Shown here one piece after another: positions 56,919-64,000 of a stretch of 64,000 bases of DNA; positions within the stretch are counted from its first letter, which is position 1, and every line of letters starts with the position of its first letter. Position numbers and translations under genes: made by a program. The stretch comes from Montifringilla adamsi (Eukaryota > Chordata > Aves > Passeriformes > Passeridae), in assembly GCA_017590115.1 (NCBI GenBank), contig JAGGNK010008337.1, forward strand, positions 5,385,609 through 5,449,608, read 5' to 3'. Under the pieces are notes generated by a model. The model was not told where the DNA came from. It made no database searches and was given only the letters and a program-made list of their open reading frames with translations.

Positions 56919-59900
56919 TTCAGCATGATGGTATTGAACACAGGAGTTGCAAACCTCCCTGAACATCACTGCTGCGGGAACGAGGACCGACCTGTGGCAG
57001 TCACGGAGTAACACTGTGTGCTGTTCCCTGGAAATGCTGTAGGAACACACAGCAAGCAGCCATAAATAAGGGCTCACAGAGAGGGAGGGTTTGGTGTGCT
57101 CAGGGAGGGGAGAAGGTGGTAGCACAGGGCAGACTCCCATGGGCTGCCTGGCACACGTGGGAGGCTGCCCAAAATCTCCCTGTTGTGCTCACTGCTGGTG
57201 CTTGGCCATTTCTTTGCTTTTCCAGGCTGCTGTGGCTGTTCTGTGCCTGCCTGTGGCTTCACTTGTCTCCGGCTTGCACTGAAAAATGATAAAGGTGCCT
57301 GTGAGGTGCATGGAGCCTGGCAGAGAACGTGGGGGAGAAAGCAAAGCATAACCCCCCTGGGCTTTGTGTCTGAGGAGAAAAGAGAGGACGTTGTTCAGTT
57401 CTTTGAGGGGGATGCAAGTGAACCATGTCTGGTTGGCAGGAAGCACGTGGTCCAGAGCAGCCAGCCCCAAATCCAGAAGGGTTCGTTTGCCCCACAGCAT
57501 GTCCTGAAATAGTAATGTTTGGATGATGTTTTGGGGGTAACTAAGCTGGAACATGTGTATAACTGTTAAAGTTGTGAATGCCAAAAAAGGGAATCTGTGT
57601 TAAGCTCACAAATCTGGACTCATCATTCAATTAAAAAAAAAAAAGTTACAATTGTAGTTTGGTTTTGTTGCATTATGCTATAGGCTTTTTGGCAGGGATT
57701 TCATGGGAGATGAGGAAACAGCAGCTTGATGCTTCCCTCAAGCTTTTTTGAGACTATTCTCTGTTTTGCCAAAGTGTACGTGATGCATTCGTAAAAAATC
57801 CATCTTGGGTTCCTCGGCCTCTGCTGGAAACTGCTCTGGAAAGTAAATGTGGGACAAAGCAGATCTTGGAAGCATCTTTTCAGAAGCATCCCCTGCTCCC
57901 CTGCTGGGGCTTTGTGCTTGAAAACCAGGGTGAGGGGCTGCATGTGAGCCCAGCAAGGAAGGGTCCGGCCCTTCTGCTCAGCTGGACCTGGTGTTCAGGG
58001 AGGCAGGGGAAGTTCTGGCCGTCTGTGCTCCCTTGGGCATAATTTGTGTGATCTGCAGTAAAATGATAGTTACGTGGGGTGGTCTTCAGTGTTGGGGCTG
58101 AGCTGAACTCTCCCAGGGGTTTCTTACCTCTGCATGTGGGCACCAAACCCGGGCACTGCATGTCTCTGAGCACATGGAATTGCTTTATAAGCCTCACATA
58201 AGGGCGTGTCAGAAGTGCCCTGGATGGAGAGGATGATTAAACATGCAGAACCCTTTAACAGGGGGAGTTTCTCAATTTCTTTGAGGAAAAATAAAGTCAT
58301 AAGGGTCGTTCCTTTGCTTGCAACTTAAATTAACTCAGAGTTTAATTTGTTGTATTTGTTTTAGTTTGTCAGCTGGGCAGGGGTGAGCTTGGGCAGAGAT
58401 ATGTCAGAAAATGGTGCTTTACTCCTTAGAAAAATCCACAAAGCCTTACAGCTGCATTTATGCAGGAATAGCAAGGTTGGTGAAGGGGAGCGAGGGGGAA
58501 AAGGAGATTTGTAAAGCCAGTAGATTTCTTCTTTTAGTTGCTTCCAGGTTTGAGAAACCTGAAAAACCTGAGGTTTTTAAGCTCTTTCCTGCAAACACGA
58601 GGATTCAGGAACACTTTTTGACGTTCGGTTGTTTTTTCCTTGTTTTGTTTTTCAACTTGCTTGTGATGAAAATGGGTTTGACCCTCTGGCTGTGTGAGCC
58701 TCACTGAGTGAAGGCTGCCAGGCTGTCCTGCAGGGCAGCTGGCGTGTGGCCCTGCTGCTGCCTGGGGTGGCAGCTGGGAATGGGGACAAGGATGTGCCTG
58801 GGAGGGAGCCAGGACTGAGTGTCCCCTTTTCAGAAGCATTGCCTGGTCCTTCAAGGGGTTCTGTCTGCTGGGGAGGTGCTGATGGATTTTATCCCCCCCA
58901 GGTGATGGCTGCTGCATGGCTGGGTGGGGAGCACAGGGAGCTGAGCTGGCAGGCTGTAGGAATTCCCTCCCAGTTCTCCCCAGCTGTGGTGTTGGGGGCA
59001 TTGTGCAGAGGATGCTGGGCTCAGGCACTGAGAGCGTGTGGCAGTGGTAGGTAGGAGGGGTTTCCATGGAAACCTTTCAGCAGCATGACATCACCAGCAC
59101 TGTCACGTTTAAGCTTTTCAAGGCTTTTTGGATTTTAGGGATTACATAACATTGGAGGGGTTAGGCTGGGGCTTAGATCTAATCAGTATTCAGGGTCTTA
59201 GTTGAATTAAATTTTTAGAAAATCCAAACACCCCAATCCAAAAGTGGCCAGCAGCAGCAGCAGTGGTTTTCTAGTCATCTTGGGCAGGCTCTGAAAGCCC
59301 TGGAGCTTTAGGGGCTGGGGCACAGCCACTCACACCCACCTTTATAAATGTTTGTGTAGCTGAGTCAAGGTTTTTTGGCTTGGAGCAAAAGAAGAATCTT
59401 CATCTTGCTTCTAGGTATCTGTAATAATTTCCTGGTAGCTGTTTGTGTTCATCGTTCTGCCCAGTAACTTTTCTTACATGTGAACTTGAGGAAAATACTC
59501 TGTGGTTTTCTGTTAAATGTAATTTCGTGTTTTTGTGAGACATTCAAGACTGAAGTGCGTTGTGGGAAATTTGGAAATAATGTAATAACATCCAGTGAGG
59601 CAGTAAACCCTGCAGATAACACAGGGAAAGTCTTGAAAGATGATGGATTTGTTTTTAACCACAGCACAACTGCTCCAGACTTGGGGTTCCTGACTCAGCA
59701 TTCCTGATGGGAACAATTTACAGCAGTGAAAGGCGAGTTAGTTCTGGGATTCCCTGGAACAAAAAGATTGCCTGGGCTGGGAAGGAATGCCTTGTCTTGC
59801 TGAGAGGAGGTGCAGCCTGAAAAGGAGGGGAAGGACTGAAATGCCCAGTAAACGCTATGAAGACCCCTCCTGGTGTCTTTATTCCAGCTGAAGGACCCAG

Positions 59901-59975
59901 AACTCTTCTGCTTGCCAGGGTCTCAGGGCCAGATGTGCCTCTGAGCCACAGGAGCAAGCACCAGGCAGGGCTTAG
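56919..59975. other. Probable intronic stretch
   Basis: No firm exon. At 57225-57293 a strong acceptor (CCATTTCTTTGCTTTTCCAG) precedes a short frame compatible with phase 1, but the donor (AAAG/GTGCCT) is weak and the peptide is Cys-rich and not convincing. No CR1 or LTR is seen. Confidence 0.35.
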
Positions 59976-60245
59976 AATGGAATCCCTGACTGCTTTGGGT
60001 GGGAAGGGACCTTAAAACTCATCTCATTTCCCTGCCACAGGCAGGGACACCTTCCACTGTCCCAGGTTCCCCCAAGCCCCATCCAGCGTGATCTTGGACC
60101 CTGCCAGGGATCCAGGGAGCAGCCACAGCTTCCCTGGGAAACCTGTGCCAGGGCTTCAGCATCCTCACTGTAAAAAATGTGATTTTTTAATATCTGATGT
60201 AAACTCACCCTCCTTCGGCTCAAAACCATCACTCCTTAGCCCTGA
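59976..60245 (-). repeat. CR1 LINE 3' region, reverse orientation
   Basis: The longest reverse CR1 in the right half. On the plus strand it shows GGAATCCCTGACTGCTTTGG, GGGAAGGGACCTTAAAACTC, GCCACAGGCAGGGACACCTT, CAAGCCCCATCCAGCGTGAT, CCAGGGATCCAGGGAGCAGC and then AATATCTGATGTAAACTCAC and CAAAACCATCACTCC, the classic reverse-complement order of a CR1 3' end. Confidence 0.95.
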
Positions 60246-60749
60246 TTAAGGAATGAAGGGCTTGGTTACAGCTTTGGGGGTTTATGGAGTGTTGCCTGAG
60301 GGAAGGCAGCTCTTAAGCATTATTTTTATTTATTTATTTATTTTAGCAAAACGCATTTGTGTATGTCAAAAGATGTATCATCTGCCAGAAGAGTGTCGTA
60401 CCTAGAATATGATTCATAAACCAGATGGCATTTGTCTGCCTCTGGAGAGTTAATCTCCTAATCTGTTTGTCTTTTACCTGCAATTGTGTATTGCAAATGG
60501 TTATTTTAAGGAAAAATTAACCCCCCCCCCCCGCCTTTTTACTTAACTAATATCATTAGAGTGCACATACAAAATTTTGTTTTGCTAACAAGAAATTCCT
60601 ATGACTTCCTCCGGTGAGAGAATTATCTGTGCAGGTAGCAGAATCTTTTCTGCAAAAGATTATGGTTAGGGAAAGATCAGGCTGCTTTTTTTTTCAGGAG
60701 TCAAAAATGTTGCAATTCAGTAATTGTAGCCAGAAATGATTGCATGTAC

Positions 60750-60928
60750 CTTGTTGAACAGGAGGATAGTTATGTTCAGTAAGACAGGGGTCAGTTGTAA
60801 CCTTTCCAAGCCAGCCCTTTAGGAGCCACTTGACCGTGTCATCCTGTGCCAGCTCTTTTCTGGTGTCCTCCTGTGCTTGTGTGGTCTGTCCACTCTTCTT
60901 TGCTGCTATCAGAAGCAGTTCTTCACTC
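60750..60928 (-). CDS. Candidate antisense coding exon, unidentified
   Basis: On the minus strand a very good acceptor (TTCTCCTGTTCCTGTCAG) is followed by 179 bp open in one frame and a donor AACAAG/GTACAT. The peptide (SEELLLIAAKKSGQTTQAQ... to ...TEHNYPPVQQ) is Lys/Glu/Gln/Thr-rich, unlike the chance frames nearby. Entry is phase 2 and exit phase 1. No partner exon was found on either side and I do not recognise it. It would imply a gene on the opposite strand to the one at 43.9 kb. Confidence 0.25.
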
Positions 60929-63900
60929 CTGACAGGAACAGGAGAAGGAGCACTTCGGTGAGGAGCCGGGTGGGTTTTACTGCAGCCTGGGCATCCTCGG
61001 TAATGTTGTCTGTCCTCTGCTGCTTCCTCAGCCTCACCGTTGTGTTGGTATGGATCAGAGAGGGGACAGCTCTGCTGTGAGGAGTGGTCTGAGCCAGTTC
61101 TCCAGGCAGACATGGCCAAAGGAAATGAATTCCCACTCCAGTGCTGGCCATGGGCCTGTGTCACTGTCACTGAGCTTGGGTGGCTCTGGAGAGCGATCCC
61201 ACTCCCCTGGCCTCTTTGCACAGCACGGGAGAGGGTCACTGTGGAGTGGAACTTGTTGGATAAAATGCACTCTGAGGCCTTATGGATGTGTGAAGTAGGG
61301 AAAGGATGCACAGGGTGAGTCCATGCCTTTTCCAAGCTCCCTGGGGAACCACTGAGGAGTAAATCAATCCCTCAGGTAGGATCTGCACTGCCCAACAGCT
61401 TGGCCCTGAAGTTCTATGCTCCGGCAGAAGCAGGCAGCTTAGAAACAATTTGGTAGATGAGTTACTCCAGATTTGGGTTTTGGAATTGGTTGTTTTCCAG
61501 TTTGGTGGTGGTTTGTGTATTTGGTGGTTGGAAGGCAAGCAGCTGTGAGTTGGGATGGAGGAGAACTGGGTTGCCATGAGGATGAGCACGGCAGCCATCG
61601 CTGTGAGAGGAGCTCACAGCACAGCTCCTGCACAGAGGGCAGCCAGTTCCTGAGCTCTGGCACATGAAGCATTTCCAGCAGGGATCAGAAAGTGTTCACA
61701 GCCCACAGTTCTACCGAGTGCTTGTTAGGACTGCTCGCTGCAGCAGCACACTGAGGGAGGAACTCAGGCTTGAGCAGGTAAATGTAAAATACTGGTGTAA
61801 TCAGGGGGCTCAGAACAGGAGAGGAGGTTCAGAACAAGAAAACAACACCTTGGTCTTACTTGGTGCAGTAATTAAAAAAAAATAAAGTGCTATCTGTGCA
61901 TATCCAGGGGTTGGCACTAAACTTGTGGGCAGGATTGGCACAACAACAGGAGATAGGAATGAGCAATGGATAAACACAGGCTGGAAACAAGAAATTTCTA
62001 GCCACAAGATGGGCAGTGTGGAAAAACTTCCTAGAAAGGGTTGAGAGGGAAAACCAGCCCAGCCCCAAACTGGGACCAGTGAGGTCCCAGCTCGAATCCA
62101 GTGTTGTGCAGAAGGGCTTTAGAGGACTACAGGGAGGCGTTCATGGTTCATGGAGGCGCCAGACTGGAGCCCCAGTGGAGCAGCTTCCTCAGGTGGAGGA
62201 GTCCCTGCCTCGGGTGCTCAAAGACCCTGTGGATGCCCTGCTGTGTTTCATTCCTAAGCTGAGTGAGATTCCTGGGGCACCAGGAGAGCGTGCTGGGAGC
62301 TCAGTGTTCAGGTGCGAACGTGTTTCTTTTCTGTTTAATGGAATTGCCATGAGACAAAAAGGTGAGCACAGCTTCAGGTAACTCCATCGCTCAGTGGGCT
62401 GGCACCTTTGTGTGCTGAGAGTGCTTCATCTCCTAGAAAAAACATGCCTTCTGCTTGCAGCCCAGGGTCCCATGTGCTCACCCACGTGTTGAGAAACAGC
62501 TTGCAAATCATTATCTGATTGGCATCCAGCCACTAAACTTCCAGTGACCTGCCTGCTGATATTATTCTGTGTGCTGCGTTCTCCTGACATATCTTTGTTG
62601 AGCACGTTGTATTGTTTTTGGAATAAATATGAGGGTAAACAGTAAAAACTGCAAACAGCTGCCAAGGATGGAGGTGAAACATAAACTTTGTGGCTGGTGT
62701 TGGAAATAGGATCTTTGGTCTGGCTGCCCTCTCTGGAAAGGGGCAGGCTTGCTTGAGCAGTGCCAAAACAAAGCACACTTGACCTTTGCCACTGCTGGAT
62801 GCCAGCTCAGAAGGCATTGTATGCAGAATCTGGCTATTTTTGGATCTTGCCCCACAGAGAAAGTGCTGCAGGTGTGTGGCTTGGTATATTTAGGAGGTAT
62901 AGAGAGTTTCTGCAGTGGGCTAGGCCAGAGGTTGGTTTTACTGTCCCAGCTCCAGCAGAACTAGTTGCTCTTCAGCAGTTGCATCCAAATTGAGGAGTTT
63001 GATAGGAGTTTGACAGGACCTGTCTCCCATGGGTTAGTCTAATGTGCTTTTTGAATCAATCTAAACTTTTTGGTTTAAACAAATCTAAACCTTTTGGTCT
63101 CTGCAGTGCACTGAAATGCAGCACCAGCATAATGAGTGTTAGCCATCTCTAAAATGGCAGGGAGCTGGGGCAGCCTTTTGTGGCACACAGGGCTCATCAG
63201 ATGTAGGACTGGCAGCCAAAATAAATGAGCAGAGCAGGAATTTTGAAGCTTATCATTCCAGATCTGCCACAATCCAGCTGGGTGAGACTGGGAGAACCCT
63301 TTTGCACGTCTGTTTTGTTCATTTACAAAAGGTGCAGAGTTGATCCTGCTCTCCGTGCCGGGCCCAGCAGAGCGCGGTTGGTTCTTGGGTGAAGCCTCCT
63401 GACTCTTTGCTGAACAGTGAGGATGTTTGCCATGTGTTTTTTGTGTCCTCATGTCCTGTTGTGGCTGGGGAAAGGTCTAACCTGGAAAATGCAGTGAGCA
63501 GGAGTGGCTGATTAGCAAATCCCTGTCATGTCTGTGACGTGACAGCAAGAGGCAGGTTGCTGTTGCTGACTGTACGCTTCTGTGGCACTTGAGGGTGGCC
63601 AGGCATTAAAAGTAAAACTGTAAATTGCACAGTAGGCAGGAAAGGACTAGAAAGAGGTGTGATTTGAGAGTGCTTTTGTAGTCCTAGTGTTTCTCCAGTG
63701 TTTATGAGCTGTTGATTTTTTTGCTTTGAGTGATGGGATCCTAGCAAAGAGTCTGGGGATTCCCTCCGTGGCCTGGTGCCATGAACATGGAAGGTCAGCT
63801 CGGGTAAAGCCTCATTAGGGAGCTTGACAAGCACTGAAATACTGCTTAAATGGAAATTTCAGTGTTAGGGAGTTTGGTTGGTTCTTTCTTCTGTTTGAAA

Positions 63901-64000
63901 TATAGCTGTTGTTAGAGATGTTTCAGCCAGACCTGCTCACCCTTGTCCCTGACATGGGAACAGCAAAAGCTTCACAGATCCCTTGCAAACCTTGCCACTT
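60929..64000. other. Unassigned stretch to the end of the window
   Basis: At 61032-61314 a plus-strand segment has a good acceptor (CTGCTGCTTCCTCAG) and donor (CAGG/GTGAGT), but more than one frame is open across most of it, so its coding status is unclear. The rest shows chance frames only and no recognisable repeat family. Confidence 0.35.

Noticed and set aside
57225..57293. Short exon candidate with a strong acceptor
   Set aside because: The donor is weak, the peptide is short and Cys-rich, and another frame gives a stop; phase fit alone is not enough.
60694..61335. 213-codon minus-strand frame as one intact gene
   Set aside because: Only the part at 60750-60928 looks coding and it is bounded by splice-like sites; the rest has chance composition.
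1..64000. tRNA, rRNA, CRISPR arrays, operons or viral coding genes
   Set aside because: None seen. Tandem repeats are short minisatellites, the LTRs are solo with no gag, pol or env beside them, and no tRNA cloverleaf was recognised by eye.

Overview
This 64 kb window is nuclear DNA from a bird, most likely a songbird (passerine). The evidence is the repeat content: many 3'-truncated CR1 LINE pieces in both orientations, and at least nine solo long terminal repeats (LTRs) of endogenous retroviruses whose sequences I recognise as typical of songbird genomes. There is also one MIR-like relic, large introns or intergenic spaces, and one CpG island. Nothing is bacterial: there are no operons, rRNA, tRNA or CRISPR arrays. 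A run of 25 N at 19014-19038 shows this is a draft assembly.

Layout. From 1 to about 24 kb the DNA is repeat-rich and gene-poor. LTRs lie at 7.4-8.4, 8.7-9.3, 10.1-10.5, 11.8-12.5, 14.2-14.9, 22.2-22.7 and 23.3-23.8 kb, with CR1 pieces, simple repeats and two 21-bp minisatellites between them. A well-spliced but unidentified pair of candidate exons sits at 17.58-17.95 kb. The only CpG island is at 26.15-26.62 kb and ends in a strong splice donor, so it is the best promoter and first-exon candidate. From 26.6 kb to the end no LTR is visible, only scattered CR1 pieces, one MIR relic and several short local tandem duplications. This half looks like long introns.

Genes. The best coding exon is 43923-44060 (+), 138 bp, phase 1 on both sides. 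A small candidate exon at 38855-38923 (+) carries an ATG and ends in the matching phase. A plus-strand model therefore has a non-coding first exon in the CpG island, a start codon near 38.86 kb and a second coding exon near 43.9 kb, with later exons not resolved or outside the window. I do not recognise the protein. A weaker antisense exon candidate lies at 60750-60928. Most other long open frames are chance frames in GC-rich or T-rich DNA. I found no convincing undescribed system; the most useful leads are the exon candidates, the contrast in LTR density on either side of the CpG island, and the recent-looking tandem duplications.
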